Assembly: GCA_963556495.2 (NCBI GenBank)
Contig: OY747704.1
Coordinates: forward strand, 36,341,501 to 36,405,500
Direction of reading: 5' to 3'
DNA: 64,000 nucleotides
Origin: Valencia hispanica
Lineage: Eukaryota > Chordata > Actinopteri > Cyprinodontiformes > Valenciidae
The translations under genes were made by a program, and so were the position numbers. Shown here in pieces: positions 12,002 to 23,310 of the stretch (its first letter is position 1; the number at the start of each line of letters is the position of its first letter). The notes under the pieces were generated by a model. That model was not told the origin of the DNA. It saw only the letters and a program-made list of their open reading frames with translations, and ran no database searches.

Positions 12002-13371
12002 ACCTGATTAAAAATACCTGGAGATAAAGCAAAACCCTGCGGAAGCCTACTATAACGTAGCTTCCTGCCCCTGAATGTAAATGAAAAAATATCCCTGACA
12101 GAAGGATGGAGCGGTAAACAGAAAAATGCATTAGCCAAATCTATGCAGGTAAACCATTTTAAATCAGGAGTCAGTGACGCCAGAGCTGTATACGGATTCG
12201 GTGTAGAAATGGGAGGGGTTCTAAGGGCCTCATTAATAGCACGCAAATCATGTGCCATTCTGTATTTACCAGTACCTTGTTTTACCACAGGAAGAATAGG
12301 GGTGTTATATGAAGAGTTTGATGGTTCTAAAACTCCAACTTCAAGTAAGCCTGCAATAGTGTCTGCAATGCCTTCCTCAGCCTGAGGTTTATGTGGGTAC
12401 TGAGAACGCCAGATTGGATCAGAATGTTTCATCTCAAATGTGATGGGTGTGGTTTGCACTAGACCAACATCAGTGGGACCATCTGACCACAAAGAGTCAG
12501 GCATGACCTTTAAGGCCTCCACTGCATCAGGATGATCTGTTTTTTCTCTGCCATGATTTCTAGAAAGCTGCAAATGTTCCAGAATGGTAGTATCAGAGAG
12601 CTGCGTGTCTATTTTGTACATCTGAGTAGAAGGAGAAAAAGAGACTGAAGGTATCTGGGTATGGACCCAATCTCTTAATTCAACTCCCCTCTTAACCATT
12701 CCCCCCAAATCTTTAGCTTGATGTTTCGGATGCAACAAAAGCGATATGTGTGGAAGCGCTTCAGCTTCCATCATATACCATTTATGCTGCTTTGAAGTCA
12801 GATCAGCAAACAGTGCCACACCCTCCCTCCCCACAAAGCGTGGACCCGAAGCCACAGACCAACTTTGGCCTTCAAGTTCTGTTTCAAATTGTTCCTGGTA
12901 TAAGGTAGAATCGCCCCTCTCATAGAGAAAGGTCACATGGAAAGGATCAGGCGGTGGAACAAAAGGCTGGAGTTCAAGCAGCCAAGGCTTCCAGCATCTC
13001 ATAAAGTCAGCCGCAGAAGATTCATGTGCAGACATCGTAGTCAATCTGGCCCAGAAAATATCAGCCACTTGTGAAGTGTCATCCTTCAGCAAAAATTGAC
13101 CACTCATGGTGTCACAGCAATGCATACGTCCATTCGGAAAAGTCACCATAAGTCCATCAGGGGTACATAGAATAGTAGCACCAAGTTTGATAAGCAGATC
13201 TCTGCCTAACAAGTTGACAGGCGTGGTTTGAGCAATGACAAAAGGATGTGATAGTCTTTGATCACCCACTGAAACAGGCAATGGTTGAGTTATAGGGAGA
13301 GTCATTGGAGCCCCAGAGATTCCGATCACAGACACTGTGTTCCCAGAAAAATTGACGTCTGGTAAAACTCT
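11998..13371 (-). pseudogene. Retroviral protease remnant and N-terminal reverse transcriptase
   Basis: The protease tail is recognisable by NLLGRDLLIKLGATI. Its catalytic start is not: where D-S/T-G would be expected the frame reads NFSGNTVSVIG, with no Asp before SG, and only a few residues lie between the nucleocapsid tail and this point, so the N-terminal half of the protease seems lost. RT follows: YRMAHDLRAINEA, motif A with its Asp (FTCIDLANAFFCLPL), and LPQGFALSPGIF. The frame ends at a TGA at 12000-11998, where an apparent 2-base TG duplication (GTGTGAAG) shifts reading into the next ORF. Inferred to be non-functional. Confidence 0.85.
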
Positions 13372-14731
13372 GTCCTCCTGGATAGGAGGGAGGAGCCATA
13401 TGCTGATTCGGAGCCATATGTAGAGGTGGCTGACCGGGAGGTATAGCGGCCCCTTGTGGGTGTGGGCACTCCCTCACCCAGTGTTCATTGGAGCCACACC
13501 TGTGACAACCGTTAGCACCTGGCTGCCCTCTCCCCATGCCTCTAAAATCCCCAAACCTGGCCCTGCCACGTGACCTGCCACGAGGCTGCCATGTCCTATA
13601 AGGAGCAGTAAATGGCGGATTCGGCGCAGCTCCAGCATACATCACAGGAAAAGAAGGCAGCACTGTCGCTGATCCAACAGTAGGTGCTGCTTCAGCCACC
13701 ATCTGCTTCACTTTCTTAGACTGATACAAGTCAGTCAATTTATTCTGAGCCTCTTTTAACTGTAGTTTTAACAAAGCAGTCTCCATTTTCTTATTCTCCT
13801 CAGCGTCCTTTAACGCAGAATCTTGCACGTCTTGTAAATAATATGTTACATGTCTTTCCCATGTAGGCTGATCATAAATGTGTGAATCAGGATTCCGTTT
13901 CATTAATGTAGCAACAGACTCTGGCATGCCTGCTAAAACTGCTTCTCTAAACCAAATCCGATTATTTCCCGGATCTCGAGGGTGTTCTCCAGTAACTGCA
14001 ACCCATTTATCTTTACATTTTGCTATATGTTCTGCGGGAGTAACATCAGTTGACCAGGGAAATTTCAAAATTTTAGACGCAGGCGGAGTAGGATATTTTC
14101 TTCTGACCCACTCAGCAAGATCATATGCATGATGCGTGAATGGGGCTTCATCAAGTACACATGCTAACTGGCACTGGAGCATCATCTCATTATAATCTGT
14201 CAATGTCAACATTCTACCCATAATAGCTTTCCAATCCCCCACCGCTAGGGTTTGCCCTGAAGTCAACTGATTTAATTTATTTATCCAACAGTTTCCTCCA
14301 CCAGTCAAAGCAGGGAGTTGCAGAATGATGGCAGATATGTCAGCCATCTTCCATGGTTTGTAAATTACTGAACCATCTGATGCTCCCACTAAAGGAAGCA
14401 TTAAATCAGGGCCTCCACTTGCCCCCAGTGACACCTGAGATCTGGTATTCTTAAATGGTCCTTCACTCCCCTTGTCCCCCAACGTCTGCATATTTTTGAC
14501 CTGTAGAACCGCTGCACATTCATCACGTTGACTGGGGCTGGCACTCCCTGAAAGGTCTGCAGCTTGACCCCTTACCACAGATGCTAATCTTTCCTGATTC
14601 TGCAGCACTCCATCCATCTGTCGCTGAACTTTAGTTAACCTGTGTTCGTGCTGCTCCATCTCATCCATCAATTTAGCATTATACGCCAAAAACAATTTAT
14701 CGGTGTCTTGTTCTACTAATTTTAATAGCTG
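13262..14731 (-). CDS. Retroviral Gag, capsid and nucleocapsid part
   Basis: The frame opens directly after the UGA at 14732 and runs about 490 codons. A coiled-coil-like stretch (about the first 50 residues) and a low-complexity link come first. Then a capsid-like region follows (KPWKMADISAIILQLPALTG; WVAVTGEHP; FREAVLAGMPESVATLMKRN), then a charged helix, an RG-rich basic stretch (RGRSRGRARFGDFRGMGRG) and one CCHC zinc knuckle (CHRCGSNEHWVREC) typical of nucleocapsid. No ATG is well placed at its start, so translation would depend on passing the upstream stop. The frame overlaps the protease frame at 13262-13335, which lies in the +1 frame relative to gag. Confidence 0.85.
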   Translation of the reverse strand, partial: QLLKLVEQDTDKLFLAYNAKLMDEMEQHEHRLTKVQRQMDGVLQNQERLASVVRGQAADLSGSASPSQRDECAAVLQVKNMQTLGDKGSEGPFKNTRSQVSLGASGGPDLMLPLVGASDGSVIYKPWKMADISAIILQLPALTGGGNCWINKLNQLTSGQTLAVGDWKAIMGRMLTLTDYNEMMLQCQLACVLDEAPFTHHAYDLAEWVRRKYPTPPASKILKFPWSTDVTPAEHIAKCKDKWVAVTGEHPRDPGNNRIWFREAVLAGMPESVATLMKRNPDSHIYDQPTWERHVTYYLQDVQDSALKDAEENKKMETALLKLQLKEAQNKLTDLYQSKKVKQMVAEAAPTVGSATVLPSFPVMYAGAAPNPPFTAPYRTWQPRGRSRGRARFGDFRGMGRGQPGANGCHRCGSNEHWVRECPHPQGAAIPPGQPPLHMAPNQHMAPPSYPGGQSFTRRQFFWEHSVCDRNLWGSNDSPYNSTIACFSG

Positions 14732-15463
14732 TCATTTTTCCTCCCCAGTGTGTTCTACAACCCCTTTACCGGTGACTTCAAAACGCAATTTATAATCTTG
14801 TCCATCATCTTTTACCTTTAAATCACCCTGTGGTTTTTTAGTCAATGGTTCATGGGCTACAGACCTCTGTGGGAGGCCACTCCAGTGCAACACTGCACTG
14901 CTTGAAGGAAGGGGGGGAGTAATGCCCACCGGGGGTGGCTCACAAAGAGATGGTGAACTCGGTGGGTCACCCTGCGTGTTTTGAAGTATAATCTGGCCAT
15001 TGTCTGTCTCCAAGCCCCATGAAATATGTGTTTGACCAGAGGTCGTCAATATGGGATACATAGGTTGATATGGGGGAGGGATATGGTCTGCTGAAAAACT
15101 ATTTTCTGCAGTAACACACAAATGATCAATACCCTGTCCTGCTAAACCCCATGTTTTCCACATTTTCTCAGCTTTTAAGTGTCTCATTTTAGCACCAGTG
15201 ATGCTCTTTGCTGTTTTAGCTTTATCTGCATAACGTTTCCCTTCCTCAAAACACATTTGTGACAAACTTCTTTTGTCGTCTCCTCGGGCACCATGACGAG
15301 CCCACATGGCCGTCATAAGGCCCTGGAACTGGTTTTTATCTTTTTTACCGGGCTTATCAACTAAAACAGAATATAATTTAGAAATGTATATTAACAGTTG
15401 GGCATCTAAAGTACTCCAGTTTTGTCCCTGTGGAGCAGGAAGTAATTTATATTCGGCTGCCAT
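14732..15463 (-). CDS. Retroviral Gag, N-terminal part (matrix-like, with PPPY), ending at an in-frame UGA
   Basis: The first ATG in frame is at 15463-15461, giving 243 codons; the reading frame is open further upstream, but only through a non-ATG start. The front is helical and basic (for example KPGKKDKNQF, AKSITGAKMRHLKAEKMW), as in a matrix domain. It is followed by a proline-rich region with PPPYQPMYP at about residues 129-137; PPPY is a late-budding motif that recruits Nedd4-type ligases. The frame stops at TGA (14734-14732). The frame continues unchanged past this stop into the capsid part, so the stop is either a nonsense mutation or a readthrough site. The next bases are CAG CTA. Confidence 0.8.
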   Translation of the reverse strand: MAAEYKLLPAPQGQNWSTLDAQLLIYISKLYSVLVDKPGKKDKNQFQGLMTAMWARHGARGDDKRSLSQMCFEEGKRYADKAKTAKSITGAKMRHLKAEKMWKTWGLAGQGIDHLCVTAENSFSADHIPPPYQPMYPILTTSGQTHISWGLETDNGQIILQNTQGDPPSSPSLCEPPPVGITPPLPSSSAVLHWSGLPQRSVAHEPLTKKPQGDLKVKDDGQDYKLRFEVTGKGVVEHTGEEK

Positions 15464-17288
15464 TGAATATTCGTAACAAAAATCCAAAATGGATTAAAAT
15501 TTAACAAAATAGGTTATTTGTATTAACTCTATAAATTATTTATTTTAATTGATAAACTATCAATTCGTAGGCCCAAATTTATCCCAATATTAATGCAGTT
15601 AACAGTAAAGGCAGGCACCGTTTTTATTTATTTAATTTTAATTTCTTTTTATAATGAAGGAGTTTATATATTATTTATTCATGCAACATTAACCTTAATA
15701 ATGTTTTAGGCAAAGCCGAAACGAAGGAAAGCTAAAAAGGTTTATAACGCACTGTTTATCTTATCATTAATTTATTTATATACGGAGATTATTGCCGTTT
15801 CATCTAAAAATCAAAGAATTCCTAAGAGAGTCCGGCCTGCGCCAAAACTCGGGACGCACACTTCGGTGAAACACACGAAAAAATAGAATTCTCCCAATAT
15901 AAAGCAATTTTTATTTATCATTAAAACATATACCGAAAGAAATACGTTTAAAACTCGCTTTGCAACACAAAATCGTCAACAGTTTGCTCAAAAAAAAAAA
16001 AAAAAAAACTCCGCCGGACTGACAGATCAAAGTCCGGCCCAATAAAACTTCCGGGTCACACCGCGGAATGAATACGCCGGTGCACAGATGGCTAATTCTT
16101 CACTACGATGCTAAACCTAACAAACCGTACTCATAAGTAAACCAACCAAAGACAAGAACAAAATGCCTCCAACAAAACCACACTTCGCCATCAATACTCG
16201 AATGACTGTTTAACCGAGCCAAATAAATACAGTTCGGAAGCTAAGCTACCAAAGATTAGCTGTCATCATGAGCAACCTAGCTCAACCGGAAGCCAAACGT
16301 GACCGCTCCGTTATCATAAAAAGTTATTTTATATATATTCTATAGAGTTTACTACCAGTTATTCATAATAACAGTCCTATATATATGTGTTAGACAATAC
16401 TTTAGACGTGTTTACGTAGTTGCACAAGGTTGAACGCCTTTATTTCCAGGCGAAACTCATCCAAACTGTGCGTTAGCCGTAAGCTAACTTATGGTGGTAC
16501 TTTAGCTGACTGAAAATGATATTCCCTTATTCCTCTACAATCTCAAGCTTCTACGCTTATTGTCTATACAAGAAGCGCGGGCATTGTCTAGGCGTTTTAG
16601 ATTCGCAGAGGAATTATGGTTTTAGATTCAGTCGGTTAGTTCCCCTAAATGAGAAGTTTATGTGGCCGTAGTGCAAGAAGCTACCTGGTAGCTTCCTTCC
16701 GTCACCGCGACTTCCCCAATCACACACATTCACACTAGAGAGAAAGAAAGAACAACAATTTTACAATCTCATCAAACACTAACCTCTACTGGAGCCACCT
16801 AAAGTCGGACCTTTAAACACAATCCAATTCACGTGGCTCAAACGTGCGTTTGGAAGATACGCCGCCCTCTCCAAGGTAATCCGTCTAGACAACAGAGAGC
16901 ACACAGGCCCTGCTGCCGTCCCTTCCGCTTGTCAGCCTGGGAGATTTCCGACAGCGTCCCATCGGATGTGAGCGGCCAACTCTCAAGCCCCTGGTCCGTA
17001 CTTTGATCGGCCCTCAACCGAAAAAACAACACGTCAACATTAAATGGAGAACGTTTAAATCGATCAATACCTATTAATTTGGTGTTAGCGCTTTTTCAGA
17101 TTGATACAAAACCACCCGGGTGTTGATTAGCAAGGATCAATCCAGTCGCTCTCCGATTCTCTGTTGAACTCAAAGAAAAAACACAAAATCACTATAATTG
17201 CCACAAACACATGTATCAATCAGTTATGCCACACTCATTACTCACACTCAATCTCTCCCAGCCCTGAGAAAACTCAAAACCAAATCAA
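15464..17288 (-). other. Long 5' leader of the retrovirus
   Basis: About 1.8 kb lies between the primer-binding site and the gag ATG. It holds no long ORF; the largest, at 16838-17032, is 64 codons with no recognisable motif. A run of 19 A residues on the plus strand (15990-16008) is read as a U run in the viral RNA. Packaging signals and a splice donor are expected here from retrovirus biology but were not identified. Confidence 0.6.
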
Positions 17289-17307
17289 ATGCCCGCATCC
17301 TCCACCA
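17289..17307 (-). promoter_or_regulatory. Primer-binding site, tRNA-Ala-like
   Basis: Three bases (AAA) after the 5' LTR, the minus strand reads TGGTGGAGGATGCGGGCAT. TGG is the complement of the CCA tail of a tRNA. From recall of vertebrate tRNA-Ala 3' ends, the 19 bases fit with about two mismatches. The tRNA identity should be treated as provisional. Confidence 0.6.
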
Positions 17308-17310
17308 TTT

Positions 17311-17881
17311 TGTCGGCTTCTTCTCATTGTATGCTCTGGAACTCGCTTTTTTTTACTCAGAGAGGTGGGGGCGCCGAACTCCAAAACCCCAGCGGGAACT
17401 GTTTCAAAATAAAACCCAGAGCTGAGAGACAGAGAGTAACAATAACACACAAAAACAAACAACAGATATCTGTTTTAAAGGACACACCTGCAGATGGAAG
17501 CCAGACAAGATCTGACTCGCTCTCTTACAAGGCTATACCATTTTTATTTCCAAAAGAACAAAGAACATATCACATGACTCCTCTCTCCTCCTTTTACATC
17601 TTGACAGGTCATTTATTTTCTCCAGGTCTCCTGACCGTACCATGAACTGGGTTATAACATGAATTAGAGTTATAGCTGATCCTCCCTGCTTTCAATTCAT
17701 ATCTTTACTCAAGAGTTTGTTTACTTAAAACCTTCAACCCTATAAAATACTGGTAACAGAGTCATGTTTTACTACCCTGAATAATATAAACAGGCCTATT
17801 ACTTCTAAAGCTTAAAAAAGATATAATTAAAACATATGTACTGCATAATAAAAAATAGCCTCAAAAAAGTAGAATACAACA
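17311..17881 (-). repeat. 5' LTR of the endogenous retrovirus
   Basis: This is the partner of the LTR at 8698-9268 and has the same ends and internal signals. Because the coding frames run on the minus strand, this right-hand copy is the 5' LTR and would supply the promoter. It is followed outward by CCAG (17882-17885), the second copy of the target duplication. Confidence 0.93.
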
Positions 17882-17885
17882 CCAG

Positions 17886-18223
17886 GTAAGCATACATATT
17901 TCAAAGTTTGTCCCAAAAAAGCAATAGTTATAGGCTACATCCCCTTTGGTTATTCTGTTTTGGAAATATGTAGACTTTCATTCAGGAGAGATGCAGAATA
18001 GGACTGCTTGGAGATAGATAGTACACACTTTGTTTCTCATAAACATTCAAACAATAATATGAATATTGACCATGACACTAACACAAATCCAGGCACTGAG
18101 AAGTGGAATGAGAGGGTTAGCCCCGGTCACACTCTGCTGTGATGTTTTTTGTCTCTTTATCTGCTTTGATTCATACTTTAGAAGATGTGCTGATGACTAA
18201 ATTTCAGATAAAAACATTGGATA
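17886..18223. other. Spacer between ERV and Tc1 element
   Basis: About 340 bases of AT-rich DNA with nothing recognised. The pre-integration host sequence can be read by joining the sequence before 8694 to that after 17882. Confidence 0.5.
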
Positions 18224-18225
18224 TA

Positions 18226-19443
18226 CAGTGAGAAACATTAGTATTTGAACACCATGCGATTTTGCAAGTTCTCCTACTCTGTCAGAAATTCACATTAAAG
18301 GTGCATCTCCACTGTGAGAGACAGCATTTTTAAATAGATAAACTCTTTAAAAATTTGACATTATCTGCATGTTATTGCTGCACAAGTATTTGAACATCTG
18401 AAAAAATCAGTGTTAATATTTTGTGCTGAAGCCTTTGTTTGCAGTTAGAGAGGTCAAACATTTCCTGTAGTTCTTGACCAAGTTTGCACACACTGCAGCA
18501 GGGATTTTTGGCCCACTCCTCCACCCAGATCTTCTCTAGATCTGTCAGGCCTCACAATACATGGCCCCATTCATCCTCTCCTTAATACAGTGCAGTCCTC
18601 CTTTCCTCTTCATATAAAAGCACCCCAAAGCATAATTATTCCACCCCCATGCTTCACAGTAGGGGTGGTGTTCTTGGGATGCAACTCATCCCTTTTCCTC
18701 CAAATATGGCGAGTGAAGTTTAGACCAAATAGTTATATTTTGGTCTCATCTGACCACATGACTTTCTCCCATGCCTCCTCTGGATCATCCAGATGGTCAT
18801 TGGCAAACATCAGACGGGCCTGGACATGTGATGACTTGCGCAGGGGAACCTTCTGTGCAATGCATGACCGAAGTGTTCTACCAACAGTAACCTTTGAAAC
18901 TGTGGTCCCATCTCTCTTCATGTCATTGACCAGCTCCGTGAAGTTCTGAGCTGATTCCTCACCTTTCCTATCCTCAGTGATACCCCACGAGGTGAGATCT
19001 TGCATGGAGCCCCAGTCATCTTTAGCGTCTTCCATTTTCTAACAATTCTCACAGTTGATCTATTTTCACCTAGCTGCTTGGCAATTGCCTCGTAGCCCTT
19101 TCCAGCCTTATGGAGGTCTACAATTTTGTCTCTGGAGTTTTTTGACAGCTATTTGGTCTTGCCCATGGTAGTAGTTGAGTCTGACTGACTGTGGGGTGGA
19201 TAGGTGTCTTTAACAAGCTCTGACAGGTGCTACTAATTTAGATTAATAAGTGGAGTAGAGGTGGACTTTTGAAAGGCAGAGTAACATGTCTTTGAGAGCC
19301 AGAATTCTTGCTGATTGCCAGGTGTTCAAATACTTAGCTGTCTCACACATTGGAAATGCACCTACAATGTGAATTTCAGACCCCTCCATAATTTCTAAGT
19401 GGGAGAAAATCCCAAGGTGTTCAAATACTTATGTTCCTTACTG
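18226..19443 (-). mobile_element. Tc1-like DNA transposon, full length, inactive
   Basis: The ends are inverted: CAGTGAGAAACATTAGTATT at the left, and the complement of AAATACTTATGTTCCTTACTG at the right, with continued similarity (GTATTTGAACACC...) inward. TA flanks both sides (18224-18225 and 19444-19445), the Tc1/mariner target duplication. A transposase relic lies on the minus strand. Length of about 1.2 kb fits the family. Confidence 0.88.
18590..19160 (-). pseudogene. Tc1-like transposase, degraded
   Basis: The clearest frame (18733-19035) has [20 protein letters not shown], the second helix-turn-helix region, then ARLMFANDHLDDPEEAWEKV and VMWSDETKI, which holds the first catalytic Asp. 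A stop follows. Further pieces continue toward 18590 (for example [14 protein letters not shown]) in other frames. The DNA-binding N-terminus lies near 19050-19160 and is also interrupted. The enzyme would have cut and pasted the element at TA sites. Confidence 0.8.
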
Positions 19444-19445
19444 TA

Positions 19446-20505
19446 AATTACCAGCACCAAAGGCAATAGCTGTAATAAACCCCCGCTATACATTTTACTT
19501 ATACATTATATTGATCTCATGCAATGTACATATGATTGAACTTTAAAAAGTCCATGTTGGAAGGCTCAAAAGAGATTTAAGCATATAGAAAGGTAGACAC
19601 CAGACACGCGCAACCCTGCATAGGATAGACGGGTACAGAAAATGGATGGATGAATGTTTGATAATTATGTCTGTTGTATTTCTATCCTTACTACAACATT
19701 GTATTGATTTCCATTCTAACCCCGACACTTCACCATCACCAGTACATTCTTACCCTTAACTCAAATTTAATTCACACCCTGAAAGTGGTGATCTGTACCT
19801 TCAGCCACCTAGTGATTCTGAAACGAAAGCTGATTATACCAGACAAGGTCCTAAAAACACAACATAAACAAGATCAGACTCCACACCTCCAAAACACACA
19901 CACATTTTCTCTTACAATGTCATATAGTGTTTTGCTTCTCTTTCTATGGCTGTGCAAATCGTGGGTTATTGAGAAGCAAACCTTCCTGAACATGCGTCTG
20001 AGGGATCAAGCAACACTTGAAAGTATTTGAAATACTTCCTCTGTTTTCTTTGTTTGAACTCTTTACATTTTATATTGTATTTATCTCTTCAGTCCATATT
20101 ACATGCTTCTACAGACCCATGGCAGCCATTACAAAGAAGGCCTTGAAGACACTCTGCTTCAAAGACAGCAAAGTTTAATAGAACAAAGAAGCATAAAAAC
20201 ATTTTTTTTGTTTACCCACTGTTTGTGTCATTATTGTGTGTCACACTAACTCGGAAAGGAGTTCTATTGTGTGACAACAGAATATGACAGAACTAAGTGC
20301 TAGAAAATGTAAGCTGGAAAAAAATACGCCTTTAAACTGTATTGTGCCACTTTTAATTTTAAATGAAAGTGCTCTCTAAAAAGGTGTGGTTTTTTATATA
20401 AATGTTCACCAATTATGGGAAAAAAGTTTAGATTCTCGTCAATTATACCATATGTCTCAAATTCTCAAGTCATTAGTCCATTTTGTGCCATGACCATGAG
20501 CCAAA
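19446..20505. other. Unique-looking DNA with one short repeat tail
   Basis: No gene recognised. At 19605-19652 the phrase CAACCCTGCATAGGATAGACG followed by GGTACAGAAAATGGATGGATG resembles a repeat tail common in fish genomes; its source family was not determined. Confidence 0.4.
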
Positions 20506-20509
20506 ACAA

Positions 20510-20710
20510 ACGACAAGAGTCTTAAGAAGCTACCCCAAGATATACAAAGACTAGAGTCCTGCAACAGATGGTGCGGCCCCTGCAGATTTATTCTCTCGGC
20601 ATCACTGAGTCTGGCTGGGATAGCATGAAGAGATGGAACTGACACCGACAGTCTTATTCTAAAGATGAGCCGCAGAAAGTTTTCTAAAATGCTTGGAATC
20701 ACCTGCTTGT
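20510..20710 (+). pseudogene. Tc1-like transposase C-terminal relic
   Basis: On the plus strand around 20588-20705 one frame reads SLGITESGWDSMKRWN and then, after a stop, SYSKDEPQKVF and NAWNHLL. This matches the C-terminal pattern of Tc1-like transposases around the third catalytic residue (xIxESxWDxMKR... DAWNxL). The rest of the element is not recognisable. Old, with stops. Confidence 0.5.
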
Positions 20711-23310
20711 TAAGATATGTAAAAATCTAAGTAAAAGTACAATATTGGCCATCTTTGAAATAGGAAGGGTTTTCGGACTAAATGTTTATTTGAATTGAAA
20801 ACAATGTTGTTAATGTGGAATTTAGTTCCTTAATTCTTGTATTTAATAAACATGTAATTTTCTTAAAATTACAATGTTCAAACAATGGAGACATTATTCA
20901 TTAAACAGGACTCATTATATTCATAATAAGAATATTTCAGAAGAAGAAACAAGCAATAACAACAAAAGGAGTATATTTAAACACTAATGACTATGAATAC
21001 AATCTTTCTTTTTAAGTTGGAAGAATATAATATTGATAGGAATACAATAGCAATACAACTTATTTGGCTTTAGCCTAATAGATAAGACAAGAATGACATT
21101 TTGAGTTCTAATTTAAAAGTGTGGGATTGTCTAAATTGCAGTCCTGAAGACAACCATTTATTCCTTTTCCTGTTAATCATCTTCCAGATTTTAGTGTTGG
21201 TGTAGGTGGCCAAAAGGTGTGATTAAACTCTTGACAGGATACCAGGCCATCACAGGACCGAAATACAGACACAGGACAAACAACCATGCATCCACACATT
21301 CCTACCCACAGGCAATCAAGAATCTGCAGTTACTGTACCATGGAGGTCTATACCTGAAGAAAACCAACATATGGATATCAACTTGTAAGAGTATCCAATG
21401 TATTTATTCAGGATTATAGTTTTAGAGGCCTGCAATAAGTCCATTTTTAAAAGTCAAATTGTGAGCAAGCAAAAACAAACTATTAACCATACGATGAAGA
21501 CTTTGTTGAGTCATCAGGAGGCACCAGGGGCCACACTGTGACAGTCTGCTGTTGGCACCGAGGAGACAAACCTCTGATAAATATTGGATGACGCATTAAA
21601 TTATACATTGGTAAGCGGAAGAAGCACATGTGCCTCCAAGGTCACACAGAAGTACACACAAATGATTTTGCACATTTACATACAGACATTTGATTGTTTA
21701 GTAGGAATATTTGGAATAAGTAGATGAAGAACAGTTAAGATCCATGTCAAATAACTAATTTATAGTCAAGGAACTAGATGAATTAAAACTAGAATTTTTT
21801 TTTAGAGAACTTTTCTTGTTAGCGTTAAAATGCTATAAATGAAAGTACCACCAGACTAAGGACTCCAATTATAATTGGATAACAACAATATCCAATATAA
21901 AAAAAAAAATAAAAAAAAAGGATAACAACATCACTATATCTCACTCAATTGTTGTACCCAAACATCTTCCACCGGGTCCTCATGTAACCACGTGCTATGT
22001 TGTTTTATCAAAGAAGGTAAATTATCTCTCCTTTAAGAAAATGGTATCACCAGTTACTTGTTTGTAAATGTGGCATCAATACAAACTTTATTTTTCCATT
22101 GTTAAGTTTTAAAAAGGGCCACTTTTTTTTATCTATGATGATATAGATTTAACAGATGATTGTTCCCTTCTATTTTTCTTGTCATTGCTTAGATGGTAGT
22201 AATATTTTTGTCTTAATCTTTACCCAACTCAAACACTCTCCTGGGAAAACGTGTAGACCACATCATTACTCTTCTGTAGCACTACTGGTATTAATATTAG
22301 AGAGATGTGCACTGGTAGCTGCTGCTGCTACATCAAATTACATTTCATGGAGAGATCAAGGGATGCATTACATTTTTTAGTTTCACAAATTATACCATTT
22401 CAGTTTTTTTTCATAACATGGCCCCTGCCCAGTTAGTAGTATAACTAATATGTAATTTTCTGTAGTGATTCTCTGATTTCTTCAGAATGTGGTCTGATTT
22501 CAAAATTGTATAAACCAAACAATGTAAATAAGAAATTACCAAGGTATATTGAAATACAGTTGTAACCTTTTACATACTTAACTCTTATGATGTGAAACTT
22601 TACAAGAGAACATATTTTTTTCTATGTCCAAGTGATTTAACCTCAACTTAAGTTTACCTTGAAGGTGTCAGTTTTGTAAAAGAAACTTTATAAAATTGTA
22701 AGTCTAAATCCCCCCAGCTTGGAGGAAGCAATTTCCAGTCCCTACATCTGTAAATGTCTTGCAAAGTGGCCTCTTCTCCTTGCCACTTAAACTCAAATAA
22801 CAATTTGAGCATGTGATCTGAGGAACCCCAGGTTGTTTAAAGGACATTCCTCCATACAGTAAATCTTAGATTTTATTTCACAGGTCTATTCTAAGCTCCC
22901 TTCACATTTCTATTGTGTTCTCACACAACAAGTTTCTGTATTGGATAGCAATAAACCTGTTGGAAATGTATGAAACATATTGAAGCCGGAAAGTTTAATC
23001 CTCTTGTTCTTAACATTTTGAAGCTGTTAACAACATTGACTTAAAAATAGAATAGTTTGCAAATCTTTAGTTTTACATTCACTTTTAACAACACTTGTTT
23101 TATGGGCATTTTTAAGGACCTCACTTTGTTTGTTTTTCAGATTCCATGGAAATACATTTGGTGACAGCAGATTCCACATTTAAATATAAAAATAGCATCA
23201 TCTTTTGACTTTAGGGCATTTTATTATTGGATCTGCAGCTCAAACTAATGTTCATTGTTATATGTCAATATTGATAACCCTGTTGTTATTACTTGCATTA
23301 ATTAGTTGGT
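20711..23310. other. AT-rich DNA without a recognised gene
   Basis: No coding domain or element ends were identified over about 2.6 kb. An A-rich run lies at about 21898-21920. It ends at ATTGTAT (23311-23317), a candidate target duplication of the LINE that follows. Confidence 0.5.

Larger units (their letters stand above)
8694..17885 (-). mobile_element. Endogenous retrovirus, minus strand, young but defective
   Basis: Two long terminal repeats (8698-9268 and 17311-17881) flank an internal region that reads on the minus strand as leader, gag, protease, RT, RNase H and the tail of env. Host CCAG is duplicated at 8694-8697 and 17882-17885. In element orientation each LTR begins TGTTG and ends GACA, the canonical TG...CA form. 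A primer-binding site follows the 5' LTR and a purine tract (GAAAGAGGGATT) precedes the 3' LTR. No integrase motif was found, and the roughly 1 kb between RNase H and the env tail is too short for integrase plus surface protein. The 4-bp duplication and gag-pol style suggest the gamma/epsilon-like side of the family; this is inference. Confidence 0.92.
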
